Made by a program: the position numbers and the translations under genes. The notes beneath the pieces were generated by a model, which was not told the DNA's origin, made no database searches, and saw only the letters and a list, made by a program, of their open reading frames with translations. A stretch of DNA of 64,000 nucleotides from Pseudevernia furfuracea. Its lineage: Eukaryota; Ascomycota; Lecanoromycetes; Lecanorales; Parmeliaceae. Location of the stretch: assembly GCA_022315425.1 (NCBI GenBank), contig JAIUPT010000014.1, positions 248,001-312,000 on the forward strand, given 5' to 3'. Below are positions 22,164-33,141 of this stretch, one piece after another (the first letter of the stretch is position 1; each line of letters starts with the position of its first letter).

Positions 22164-23584
22164 TCAATCCTCCACACTCCCATTACCCTCTTTCGACAAC
22201 TCCCGCAACGCCTCCTGCCTCGACTTACTCCCCACATCCAAAAACGGCCTCTCCCCAATACTGACTGCCCTATGACCCAACCTCTCCCCCAATCCTTCAT
22301 AATCCGGCGTTGCAGCATGATAAACACTTCTGTTATCCCAAATCGCCACATCATTCGGATTCTGCCAGCGATGTCGAACCTGCAGATCATGATTGTCCAC
22401 GATCAACTTTACGAACCATTTCAGCAGCGATTTCGATTCTAAAGGCGTCACGTCGTTAACATGCTGCACGTGAGTGCCGACTGCGAAGATAGATTTCCAA
22501 CCTGTGACAGGTTAGTGCGGATGACGGGGTGGATGGCAGAGAGTTCTTCGCCGATGTTGTAGGGGGACCCGCGAGGGGCGGAGTAGAGTTCGAAGTCTCT
22601 GTTTTTGGCAGCCTCGTTGAACTTGGGCTGCGCGTAGGTGGCGGTTAGGGTGTCGAGAAATTTCTGGTAGGGGGTGGAAAGGCGATCGTAGAGCTCGTAG
22701 CCGGAAGCCCAGAGGGTGTCTGGTGTTGATGTCTTGTCAGCATTGCCAAATCAAAGGCTGCTGGAAGGTGGAAAGACATACCTATTCCAGTACCTGGGAG
22801 TTCGACGAGCCGTAGAATGGCATAATCACTTGGCACCTGTAGATTTTCGAATATTCTAACCAACGTAGACGAGTTAGATTAGGGAAGGGTGGGGGTAGCG
22901 AATCTTACAGGTTCGAACGTGATATCCGAATGCCATCCCTCCTTCCCACTCTGTCTTTTCTCACCCGGGACCAAGAAAGAGCCTTTGTAGAACTTCTTGG
23001 CCTGGCGAGAGCTAATGGTGCTGATCTCGTCGTCTCCTCCGCCTTCGTCGCGGCCCGAATTGATGACGGGATGAATATGCAGCTTGGACGATGCGGGTTT
23101 GCCAGAAAGCTCACCAAGCCGCTGGGCGAGTTCTTTTTGAAGGGTGTCATCTAGACCGTCTTGGGCGCGGAAAAAGACGACACCGCGTTGGGAGACTGAT
23201 TGACTACTTGTCAGTTGATGACGCGGGATTATGATGAGAAATGAACGAAATCGTAATGGCCAGATCTTTGATCAGCTCATCGGAATTAGGAGCTCTAAGC
23301 CATTCCGCGAGCTTGGCTTCAGGGAATTCTCTGCCAATGACTGGAGTCACGTCGAAGGATTTAAACTCATTGAGAACGCCCTTGAGCTGCAATGGAGAGC
23401 TGGGAGACGCATGATGCGTTGAATCGCGAAATTCTTTCGCTTCACCGTTGGAGGCTACTGCGGCGTGCTCTTTGGCATGCCCGTTGAGAGCCGTTTGGGC
23501 TTGGGCATCACCATTCTTAGGAAGTGTCTTGGTAGGTATCGGGATCTCAGGATCAAGAGTCGTATCGTCCGCATGAGGTGCCAT
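22164..23584 (-). CDS. TauD-type 2-oxoglutarate/Fe(II) dioxygenase with apparent frameshift
   Basis: TauD/TfdA-type enzymes oxidise sulfonates or related acids using 2-oxoglutarate. The start ATG is at 23584. Exons inferred: 23584-23247, 23206-22909, 22836-22782 and from 22719 down. Motifs are NSDELIKDLAITIS, RGVVFFRAQD, GKPASSKLHIHPV, the iron-binding GWHSDITFEP (His-x-Asp), DYAILRLVELPGTGIG, DTLWASGYELYD, then WDNRSVYHAATPDY (distal His) and HRAVSIGERP (2-oxoglutarate Arg). Near 22498-22513 one base appears missing: the upstream frame runs out at about 22448, while the conserved continuation (GWKSIFAVGTHVQHV) lies in the next frame. No intron repairs this without removing conserved sequence. 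The first intron is also odd (about 40 bp). Either a recent pseudogene or a sequence error. Confidence 0.75.
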
Positions 23585-24831
23585 GATCTCAGAGTCTGGA
23601 AAGGTCTTACGGTATTGCACAATTATTCTAGGGCAGCTATGAAGCCAAAAGATGTAGGTTCATGATGGTAAATCCGAGGGATTGGTCCACATATGAGAGT
23701 GCTCACTAGTTCAAGAGTAGTATCGCAATCGAAGCGCCGATTTCGCCATGACAGAAACCCCGCTCACGCAGGGCTTCGTGTCATGCGCGTTCTGGATCAA
23801 TTCTGGTAAGCCGACTAGAGAGGTCGAGGACAGATCTAGACTGCTATTTAACACGATGAGCTGGACGTAGAGACTTTCTTTCTTCAAGGGTTCTTCTAAC
23901 GTAGTCACATCGTTGATCTAACAACGCAACGCCAACTATATCGGCGATTTTGCCCTCGTGGATCATCGGCCATACGGTTACTTCTTTGCGCAGATACGTT
24001 CGGGTGTTTTTCAAGTAACGAGCTGCTAGAACTATCTGAGAAATGGTCAGTATTGCGTTCGACGTGCAGAAAAGGCTAATGCAAGCATGGTATATCGCGC
24101 TATCAGAGCTCGCGCTTGTCTCACGCAAGATGCAGATCAAATTGCGTCTTCTGAAGAAGTGTGGATAAAGTTTGCTGCGATTTGCCAATCTATCATAGTG
24201 CAAATGCACTTGCGAAAGCTGGATATTGAAGAAGCAGAGCGTCGCACGGCTGGTTTCCGCTGGGCCTGACGCTTTCAAAACGGTCAGTAATTAACCACAT
24301 GCGACTTACTCTAATGGATCTCCTGTAGATTTACTACTGGTGGTCGAGTAGTATTCAAAACGTATAACGTTTACCATGAAAATTACTGACGCTCGACTCC
24401 GTCTCAAAAGCCTTAGAGCAGGTAGTCATCAAGGTATTGATTTGCTTTTTTTCAGCCCCCAAGATTTTTACTTAGGTTACGCGCCAGCACTATTTACCCG
24501 CTGTGGGAGGCGCACTTGCCTATAAGGAGCTACTATTTACTAGACCACATGTAGTTAGCTTGGCAGACTTGGATAGATTCTTCCAATCATCTTTACACAA
24601 TCAATCAATCATCTTTACACACCACGATAGTAGCCTCTTCACCGCAAGTAAATCTTCTGCGAAGCAGTAATTTTTGGGAGGACAGGCTACGCGGGGCGGA
24701 AGTATAACGATCCGGTGACCAGGGCTAGGGCTGAGCGACTGAACTATATGAGACTATATAGCATAGCGATGAAAGAAGAAGCATGAGAAGCATCAAGATG
24801 CCCCCCCCCCCAGCCAAAGCAGCCACCCGGG
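23585..24831. other. Intergenic region, no supported gene
   Basis: A minus-strand open frame at 23844-24278 has no ATG and no recognised domain and is not called. The rest up to 24800 shows repeated ATCATCTTTACACA words near 24590-24620 and otherwise nothing recognisable. Confidence 0.4.
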
Positions 24832-25190
24832 GAGCGCTTCACTCGGATCCTCTCGACGAACGTAACCGGCGCGGCATGTCTCACCGACGCATTCATTCAT
24901 TTCCCTTCTCCAAAAATCAAGCCAGCCGCGCATCATCTTCGCCTCCTCCGCAGTCGGGGGCCTGACGCAGACACTCGACCCCGCAAGCTCGCACTTTGGC
25001 ATTGATGCGCCGGCGTACGAAGCTAGTGAAGCGGCTATGAACACGCTGGTGGCGACGTATGTGACGGCGCTCAAGGAGGAGAAGTGGAGGATTAACTCCT
25101 GTACGCCAAGGTTGAGCGCGACGGCGTTGAGTAGGGGCGTAGGGAGCCTGGAGGGATCCGAGTATTGGCGCTGTCATCGCTTGTAGATTA
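24832..25190 (+). pseudogene. Short-chain dehydrogenase/reductase relic
   Basis: Fragments of a classical SDR are spread over two frames. First RILSTNVTGAACLTDAFI (the NVTG helix after the Rossmann core), then, after a frameshift near 24895, LLQKSSQPRIIFASSAVGG (the strand carrying the catalytic Ser region), LTQTLDPASS, and the active-site helix YEASEAAMNTL followed by KWRINSCTPR. The catalytic YxxxK has become YxxxE. The N-terminal cofactor-binding glycine motif and the C-terminus are absent. The relic sits directly after a run of 11 C bases at 24801-24811. Family assignment is from motif order; it is clearly non-functional. Confidence 0.6.
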
Positions 25191-25807
25191 GCTACTGGAG
25201 AGGTTGAGGGGACGGGCGGCTTTTGGGACGAAGACAGGACGATTCCTTGGTAGCCTGGGCTAGGAAGTGCAGGGTTGCAATCCGTGAACGGGCCATGAGA
25301 GACAGTTGCTTAGATCTCAGATGTCTTGATGAAATTTTGAAATCGAGAGATTTCTTGCCTGGAAATGGCAGTTTTTTGCCCCTTCAAATTTCGCATTATG
25401 CGACAACGACCTTGAATGATATGTAAGTGTGGCATCATTCCAGAGTCAAGACTATAGCGATGTGGCTGCTCAAGATCGAACAGCAAACAGTTGGGTAGAA
25501 ACTGTGTCCCAAAATCTATTGGCAAGCGCTAACCAGGGCGAGAAAACATGTGTCAGTCCGAATAAACGACCAAATGGCGACGGCAGGAAACCCCTTGCGT
25601 CCGATGGAAGACACCATGCTCGAGGATAATGCATTTGCGTCAAGAAAGAAGTGAACGAGAGAATTATGCTGAGAGTAAGAACCCCCCTGTGAGAATCATG
25701 TAGCATAGCGCTAAAAGTAGCCGATCTGCAAGCTAAGAGACACTTAATAGCAGTGGACATAATACCAGACGTTACGAGATACCCTTCCAATGATGGGTGG
25801 AATCTGT
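25191..25807. other. Intergenic region, no gene seen
   Basis: No supported open frame; this is the 3' side of ARP9. Confidence 0.4.
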
Positions 25808-28013
25808 CTAAAGGCAGCTCTCGTGAATCCCCTGAGGCCCAAGCTCGTTATACTCCGTTCTTGACATAAATCCTTTGCTTATGCCTTGGTCTACCACGAA
25901 CACAACCTTAGCAGCGACCTGCGCACCTAAGAAGCTAGCTTCCTCCATCCCAACATCTTTCCACTCAGGAAAGTAGTCCGGCATCTTGAGCAGCTTGATG
26001 CTCGTGGGCGTCTGCGCATGACTCGAGTGCTGGTGAGATTGTTGCATTTGCTGCTGATGGTACTGTTGAAGCTGGAGCTGCTGATGCAACTGCTGTTGTG
26101 ACTGTCCAGGTGGAGCAAGATTGGGATTCGAGGCTGTGGTTGCGGCTAGAAGGAGAGGGTTGACGCCAGGTCCATGGTGTGATGGAGGGTGATGTTGAGG
26201 TTGGGGAGTGTTTGCTCCAGTAGCTACGGGTGTCGTGAAGTTGGATGGGAGCTCTGAGGTGAAAATGGTAGCACTGGAAGGGGATATGAGATATCTTGAG
26301 TTCAGCGTTCCAACTAAAGCCTCCTTGAAACCTGTGCGATTGTTAGTCTAGCGAAGACCAAGATTCCAGGTGACCTTTCCTTTCACTTTGCTACCGTTGC
26401 CCAAGATGATGAGAGAGTCCCAAAGATCGCTGCGTTTACTGATATCAGGATACGAAAGAACGCATCGATGTATCGCGTCCGCAATCTGGTCAAGAATTCC
26501 ACCACTCGCAGCCTGAAATCTCTCCAGGCCGACGTCTGCATTTTTCCGAACAAAAGCAGTGCCTTCTCTGTTCCGCCGTCTTTCCTCTTTTCGTTCTTCT
26601 CTACGCGTCGCAGCTGCGATTTCTGTTGCCTGAACACCGTTATCAACACCAGGCTCAGGAGTCTTTTGTCTTTTCGGCTCGCCGCCATCTTGACCACCCT
26701 CGCCATCCATGGCTCGCTTGCCATTCAAATTAAGCTCTTCTAGGGGTCTCCGTTCGTGGTAATGGAACGTGGCTTTGACACGCTTCGAGTTGGGTAGGCT
26801 TTTTTCTTTAGCCACTGCTGCTGCATCGGCAGCGTCCTTCTTGGCTGCTGCTTTAGCGGCCTTTTCCCTCTCCTTTTTGGCGAGAAATTCGCTGGTCTTT
26901 CCGCTAGCAACGATTGCAGCCACATCCAGGACTCCTTCATCGTCTTCCCCATCTCTGAATTCTCGATCCTCATCGGCGTCTCCGACCTCGGTATTGATCC
27001 CAGGACCTCGAGGGGCCCCACCCTGGGCGGCAATACTCCCTCGTTGCCCAGCGCCAGAGCCAGAAGCTCCAGTAGAGGCTGCGGCCGCTGGATTCGATGG
27101 GTGGGTATTGGCTTCAGCCTCAGCTGGCATTTGCGTCCCAGGAGGCAGTATTTCGCAGATTGGACTTTTCTTCAGCTGCTCGCATACCTCAATAGTGAAA
27201 CCTTTTCCGCCGAGCAGATTGTGAAGTCTTTGTGTCATCGCCTCTCCACCACATCCTGGCAATGCAGAACCTCTTCCTAAGTCACTGACGAGAAACTCAT
27301 TCACCGCTGTCACGTCACACTTTCCATGCCCGACGTCCACGACCGTAGCTGTAGGTGTAGCATATGCATAGCAGACAGCCAAAGCCGAGTCCATCAAGCA
27401 AAACGCTGGTGTCTTGAACTTTTCGAAGATGAATTGTGTCAGGCTCTCGTGATCTTGGGCCGTCCATGCTGGTTGTGCGATGACCAGTATTGGCGTGTGG
27501 AATGGGGGACCCATGGTATTGTAGATGTGGGTAAGGAGAGCGAAGAAACATGACCAGTCGACTATTCTCCCTTCCCGTAATGGATATACCGCTCCCTCCT
27601 CACTCGTAGGATCTTCCTCAAACTTTGGATCGTCCTCCTGCTCTTCCACCGCTGCTTGACCATCCACAGTACCGTTCGCCTCGCCCATTATGACATCCCC
27701 ATCAGCATGCCCATTGGATTCAGTTTTATTTGGAGGTTTTGTTATTTTCCGCTCTCGTATTCTCGTGGCTTCCCATTCCCCCTTCTTTTCAGCGGGAAAC
27801 ATGCGTGTCGGGATGCGTAGGCGGGCGGGTGTAAAGGACTCGGGAAGGCCCAGTTGGGCGAGAGAAGTCTGTGACCCTGGAGCAATGATCTAGAAGGCAT
27901 CGAAGGTCAGCGCGATTCTGTATGTCGTACTGACTGAAGCTGGCGTGTTTGGACACGCGCGACCAGTGTATGAGCAAGCTTACCAAGACATGTTCATCTT
28001 TAAACGGTGGCAT
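25808..28013 (-). CDS. ARP9: Actin-related protein 9 (chromatin remodelling subunit)
   Basis: Arp9 is an actin-fold subunit of SWI/SNF and RSC chromatin remodellers and acts in the nucleus. Exons are 28013-27984 (only ten codons, MPPFKDEHVL), 27889-26395 and 26331-25808; introns are 94 and 63 bp. The total is 2049 bases, 682 residues. Actin-fold landmarks: IIAPGSQTSLAQLGLPESFTP at the start, RIVDWSCFFALL, the ATVVDVGHGKCDVTAV phosphate-loop region, GCGGEAMTQRLHNLL, LGNG near the last junction and YLISPSSATIFTSELPSN. Arp9-type insertions are present: a long acidic/Ala-rich insert in the middle and a Gln/His-rich insert (HQQLQLQQYHQQQMQQ) near the C-terminus. The last donor is placed at GTAGCA because it alone keeps the frame; homology would favour a site a few codons on, so that junction is uncertain. 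Confidence 0.88.
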
Positions 28014-28772
28014 GGTTGCAGTACACAGGAACACACACTATCAATGCCCTCCGAAAACTTCACGATCTGTCAAAGTAGGACACAATGGTCGTCTTGATCA
28101 CGTCGAGCGCAAAATGCCATCTCGCTCTCAGCCCTACGACGATCATGCCAAGACCACCTTGACCGGTTATGTATCAATTTACGGAGTACTTACTCCGTAG
28201 ATCACTCTCAAAGTCTCAATTCCTTCACGGAATGATAACAGACCCTTTACTATGCCGAATATAACAAAGCTCTCGCCTAAACTGTCAACTAACGCCCCAA
28301 TGGCGAGTACTTCAAGCGAAAGCCGCAATGCGCCTTTTGGAATACCCTCTCCAAACCTATCCACCTATCCGCCCTATCCCACGTGCCATAAATGGGCGTA
28401 TTTCAAGAGCGTTGCGGCTGTGAATACCCAGGATAGACATCTCTCACATCCCGAATACGACTCCTGGGAGACGGCATCGGCCCTTACACCTAAGCGCTTG
28501 GCCCGCATGGTATCGCATGGGCATTGGTTGTGGGGATAGCTGGAGAAGAGATCCAACACGTTTCACAGTAGCGCTGGCGACTCGGGTATAGCTTCACCAC
28601 GGCTTCGCTACGAATCGTCTAAAGGAGTTCTTCAAACTATACTGCTCCAAGTGCAGATCCCCCAGCCCATCGGCAGTGGAAATGGACTTCAACCATAGTT
28701 CTATCAGGACAAGCAATCCGGACCCTCCATTTCATTTGCACAAATCGAGAGACTCCTATGTGTTTTACGAAG
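28014..28772. other. Intergenic region between ARP9 and the zincin gene
   Basis: Divergent promoter space for ARP9 (minus) and the secreted zincin (plus). A frame at 28252-28539 and its minus-strand counterparts have no domain support. Confidence 0.4.
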
Positions 28773-29834
28773 ATGCGGTGTCGTTATAGAATACCAGGAA
28801 TTATAATTACGGTCCTCAGCCCGGTCTTATGCCTTCCGCAGTATCTTCCCCTCCAATTCGCAGGTACGAATCCTATAATCTATTTTTCCCTATGCCAGAC
28901 ATGCTAAGAACTCACCAGCTTTAGAAAATGCCACCGTTACAGCAACCAATCTCACAGGGGTTCCGGCCAGCTTCCCTTTCGTCATCGAAGGCTGTAGCGC
29001 ATACACAGGAACTTTGATGCATGTGCTAACCGAAGCAGTCGCAGCACTCACGCCGGCGCTGAATGATGTGGGGCTGGGACTTGATAGTCGACATGGCTTC
29101 AAAGCGCTATTCAAAGATGGCGCAACCTCCACTTACGTCCGAGGTATTCTACGCTCCATCGCTTCAGCTCAGCCATTAGAGGGCCTCATGCCTGATCCAT
29201 CTGTGCCGTCTGCGCCTCGCTTCGCTTGTGTCACCCCTAGTACGATAAGCCAATACCAATTTCTCGCGGTGGATCCATGGAAGATCTGCAGCCAGCCAGA
29301 CGCGGGACAGGCTTTTTACTTCGGGGGTTCCAGCTATATTTTCCTTTGCTCAAGCTTCTGGCGAGGTGATATTGCGCCACAAAAGAACACGTGTCCTGCT
29401 GTTAGGAGAAATCAATTCTTAGGCGGCGGGGAGGCTCTGAGCATGTATTTGACTTACCTTGTCATTCATGAGATGGTGCATTTCTACTTGGGGAAGGCTT
29501 CATTGGGAGCTTTCACTGATCCGCCAGAGATCTATCCTATCAACGCGTGCGTGGCCTTAGACCCACTGAACTCGGTGCACAATCCACAGAACTACCAGTT
29601 CTACGTAGCTAGTGAGCGTTCCGGATCCCATTATCCTCATTCGTGATTCTAATTAATTCAGTGGCCCAGCAAGGATGCACAAATGTTCCAGATCCTGATC
29701 GACCCCCATTTTTATTAGGCCAAGGCAATGCTGCTCTACCAGCCACTCTTCTCACAGCTTCTGCAGAGGCGCAGCCATCGCTTACTGCTGATACTAAAAG
29801 TCTTTCTTACTATGACGTTGCTTCCGGTGATTGA
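28773..29834 (+). CDS. Secreted zincin-type metalloprotease-like protein
   Basis: Three exons join in frame: 28773-28863, 28919-29611 and 29662-29834, total 957 bases, 318 residues. Exon 1 encodes a signal peptide (IIITVLSPVLCLPQYL). The catalytic-type motif is VIHEMVHFYL (HExxH, zinc and general base) near residue 215. It is followed by FTDPPEIYPINACVALD, which resembles the region supplying the third ligand in aspzincin/deuterolysin-like (M35-type) enzymes, and by NPQNYQFY, typical of the same fold. Several Cys residues (EGCS, FACV, KICSQ, NTCPAV, NACV, QQGCTN) fit an extracellular, disulphide-bonded protein. The usual GTxxDxxYG motif is not clearly present, so activity is probable but not certain. 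Role in nutrition or host interaction is inferred. Confidence 0.78.
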
Positions 29835-30517
29835 AAGCCGGAATGAAGGTCATGATGACCTCCTAGGCCTTTGGTATCCGAAAGATGAGACGATTGAAGC
29901 TCGAGAGTGAAATGGAGATTCGATTTCTTTGTAACAGCATAAGTAGCTAACGTTCTACCTCTCACCTAAAATCTCTCTGAGAAGCCTTTTCTACATGCAT
30001 GCATGCACTGATGACGTGGATTGGTTCTCGCCCTACCATGCCATGCCATGCCATGCCATGCCATGCTTTGTTTGATTGATTGATTGATTGATTAGAATTG
30101 ACGCAAGTGAATACGCTGAATCTCATTAGTCACCTTCATGCCATCGTATCACGGCCAAAGGTCATGGTGATTGAACTGGTGCTGGCCCTTCAGTGTTAAA
30201 GAAAGCCGCGTCTAAAGGATTTCTGTCAGCTCTCTTAGAGAAACATCTCACGGTTAAATCCAGACTCAAGGTAGGGAAACGCAATAATCTCTAAATTGAA
30301 CGGCAAAGTACCTCAGCTGTCCTGACAAGGTAAGAGCGATTCTCCATCTGCAACAGCAGCCTAGCTGAAACGTGCCTTCCTTGATAGCTTGAGGAGCCAG
30401 ATCCGAGGCCTCACCACCCCACGCGTCACAATGCTACAACTCCCTTCACCTCAACAAGCACTCTACTGGCTAGAACCATCCATCACGCAGCACAGTAGCC
30501 TAGATCTGCTTAGCAGG
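29835..30517. other. Intergenic region with microsatellites
   Basis: No gene. Two short tandem repeats lie next to each other at 30036-30093 (see repeat entry). Confidence 0.45.
30036..30093. repeat. Adjacent microsatellites (CCATG)6 and (TTGA)n
   Basis: Six exact copies of CCATG at 30036-30065 are followed within a few bases by about five copies of TTGA at 30070-30093. Likely polymorphic; no function implied. Confidence 0.9.
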
Positions 30518-31640
30518 ATGGCTGATATCCACAAAAACCGTGTCCTAGCGAGTAACGAGTCTCTCTGGACCTCCCAAATGTACTCGGACATGACCATACG
30601 TTGTGGTCTAAAGGAGTATAAGGTGCAATGTTCAGTCGTTTGTCGTCGTTCGGCCTCCTTCGCCAAGGCATGCAACGGAAAATTTAAGGTAAGCCCTTCA
30701 TATGAAAAGTAGTATTAAAGCTAAACCTTGTGATAGGAAGCAGAGTCGGCCACCATCATCATGGACGATGAGGGGCCACAGACAGTCAGACGTATGCTGT
30801 CCTATCTATACATACTAGAGTATCCAGACGAACGTCTGCCCGATGATTCAGTTGGGACTGTTGTCGCTGACCCAGCACTTTCACCTTACCTACGGCACCG
30901 GAAGTCCGGAAGCGAAACGCAACTGATGGTGAGGCTCGTTCGATGGGGCCTTCGTCGGGAGTTGAGGGTGAATGCCTATATGATCCGAAGAGATGAAACA
31001 ATGTTATGGTCTACGACAGTCCCGAGTTGAAGGAGCTTGCAAAGCGCAAGTTCCAAGCTTTAGACAAAGACGAGTGGACGAACATTGAGTTTGAAACTGT
31101 CAGAGATGCAGCTTTCGGAACTACACCTAGTCGGGATACGGGCCTTCGGCAGATCCTTTCTTAGATTTGTATCCATCACTTCGGAAATGTCGTTCAAGAC
31201 GTTAGGCTTCAGTCCATCGTCCTGAGTAACGAAACGCTTGCGCATGCACTACTAGACCACGCAATGCGAGAGGAAACCAACGACATGAAATTGTTAAACC
31301 GTGCTCTAGCCGAGAAGATCTCAATGCAAGACGAGCTCATGAAAGCTAATTTGACCATTCAGCGGGCTCTGGACCAGAACAAGCAGAGGGAATGGGCGTT
31401 ACAAGGCGAGCTCATGAAGGCCAAAGGGAAGACGCAAAGGGCTCGGAACTAGATTAAACAAAGGGAAATCATACTACTAGATAAGCTCACGAAAGCCAAA
31501 GCGGAGACACAAGGAGTTTGGGACCAGAATCAGAGGGAAATCGCGCTGCAAGGCGTGCTCGTGAAAATCCAAAGCGGGGACGCAAAGGGCTTTCAACCAG
31601 AAGAACAACCTATCCTCGAGGTTCAATACCTTGGTGGATA
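30518..31640 (+). pseudogene. BTB/POZ protein gene with coiled-coil tail, broken
   Basis: The start ATG at 30518 opens a BTB/POZ domain: YSDMTIRCGLKEYKVQCSVV, then CRRSASFAKACNGKFK. A normal intron (30689-30736) is followed by EAESATIIMDDEGPQTV and MLSYLYILEYPDERL. BTB domains mediate protein dimerisation, often in Cul3 ligase adaptors. Near 30990 the frame shifts: the expected continuation YDSPELKELAKRKFQAL lies in another phase, and a TAG follows ILS near 31160. Further on, 31264-31640 encodes a tandem coiled-coil repeat of about 24 residues (ELMKAK..TQRA..QNKQRE), interrupted by a stop at about 31450. The repeats look recent at DNA level. It is most likely a pseudogene, though a shorter BTB-only product ending at 31030 could still be made. 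Confidence 0.65.
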
Positions 31641-32389
31641 ATGCCAACAAGTGGGAAGAATGCCGGAACTGCGGTGATTATTTGGGATCGTGGATCGAGC
31701 GTTTGGGAAGCTCGGATGACCCTTGACTTCAAGTCCGGTGCTCAAACTGTCGCTGCAGGCACACTGTGTGATGGTCTCATTGGGTGATAATTTGATTGGA
31801 GCCAGGAGAAGCGGGCAGGAGATCATGGTATAATAGGTAGCTGCTCCCACTGAAGGTGCCTTCGATTCGCTGAAGACTAACGACGCAGAGGAGAATAACT
31901 CAATTCCTTCACGCATTACAATCGCGACATATATTGTAGCACTCTTGGTTCTACATAGATCTTCTCCCTCTCGGCATCCTGTGGACTGGAAGCTTTCTGT
32001 TGCAAAATTAGGATTTAGGGAAGTTCAGCGACTAGGCAGAGACTTTGTACCACCAAAAGACATGGCTTTCCCTTCTCTAACATCGGTTTAGGCATGGGAA
32101 TAGATGCGCTAGGTTCTTCTTTGGCTGCTTGATGGTATTTACTGAGCATCAACAAACAGATGGCTTAAGTCTGTCTTTCCAGACCTATTCACATAAACTC
32201 CTTCACCGTCAAGACTTCTCTAGGATCCTAGTTTTCGCTTCTACCATTGTTAGCTAGCACTAAGCAAACAATGACCCTTCCGACACAACAGCATCACTTC
32301 CTTTTTCCGTCATCGTGTGATATCAACATCAAGCTCTGCCCTTCCTCCATCAAAGCACGAAAGACCGCACGTAGAAAATACTAGATATC
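31641..32389. other. Spacer between two BTB relics, no gene seen
   Basis: No domain-bearing open frame is found. The stretch separates two copies of BTB-type sequence and may be the eroded rest of one of them. Confidence 0.35.
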
Positions 32390-32730
32390 AGCGGTGGGTG
32401 ACTCCAAGTCTTTCGCCTTCGCCACATCGAAGCTCGAGTCACTGGAATCGGGGGCCTACTCCGACCTCACGCTCGTGTGCGGCTCAAGAATGAACACATT
32501 CACCGCGCCTTCGTGTGCCCGAAGTTGAGCCTCTCTGTTAGAGGCCGTGACGGATACTTCCGACTCTCCCTCCGCTCGTTCCCCAATACGATAGATCTGT
32601 TGACGCGTCTTAGGAGGCCTTCATCGGCGACTATGTGTTGGAAATGCTGCAGCACTGTGTTAAGACTACCCCTCAGGTGGCAAATGACTGGTCTTGGCAC
32701 AGGCTTCACATGGTATTTAAGTAACTAAAT
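32390..32730 (+). pseudogene. Second BTB/POZ relic
   Basis: A degenerate BTB start is visible: LESLESGAYSDLTLVCGS in one frame, then NEHIHRAFVCPKLSL, the conserved H.AFVCP segment, in another. The two pieces are adjacent in the expected order with a frameshift near 32480. A stop ends the first frame shortly after. Homology to the BTB core is reasonable, but little more than half of the domain can be followed. Confidence 0.5.
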
Positions 32731-33141
32731 ACCAGTCCATAGAATTAATAAATCCTCCTCTCATAGATCCCAACACTATGTGATGCTTGACGACCACCCG
32801 ACCATAATTATACACGCACGAGTACTCCAATGAGATGGATTTGGCCTTGGAGTCTGCCTCATCTATAAGGTGAATGATTGCTTTGGTATACGATGCAAAT
32901 AACTTGCAGGCATTTGTAAGTGAGCGAAACTCCCTGGTTTTTTCTGTCTGCCGAGCTCTGCAGGATCGATTCAAATCGAGTGCACCCCATTTTGGAATCC
33001 TCCAAATCCTGCACCACCGTGCCAAAATCATGTAAATTTCAAACACTTCATGCTGGACCAATTCTCACACTTCTCCAAGAAGAAGAAAAGAGGAAAAGAG
33101 AGAAAAAAAGAGACCACCTAACCCTCCTCCAAACCAGTGAA
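32731..33141. other. Intergenic region, no gene seen
   Basis: Short minus-strand and plus-strand frames are present without domains; an A/G-rich patch lies near 33075-33115. Confidence 0.35.

Noticed and set aside
23844..24278. Minus-strand frame of 144 codons
   Set aside because: The left end is TTG, there is no ATG, no domain and no joinable exon.
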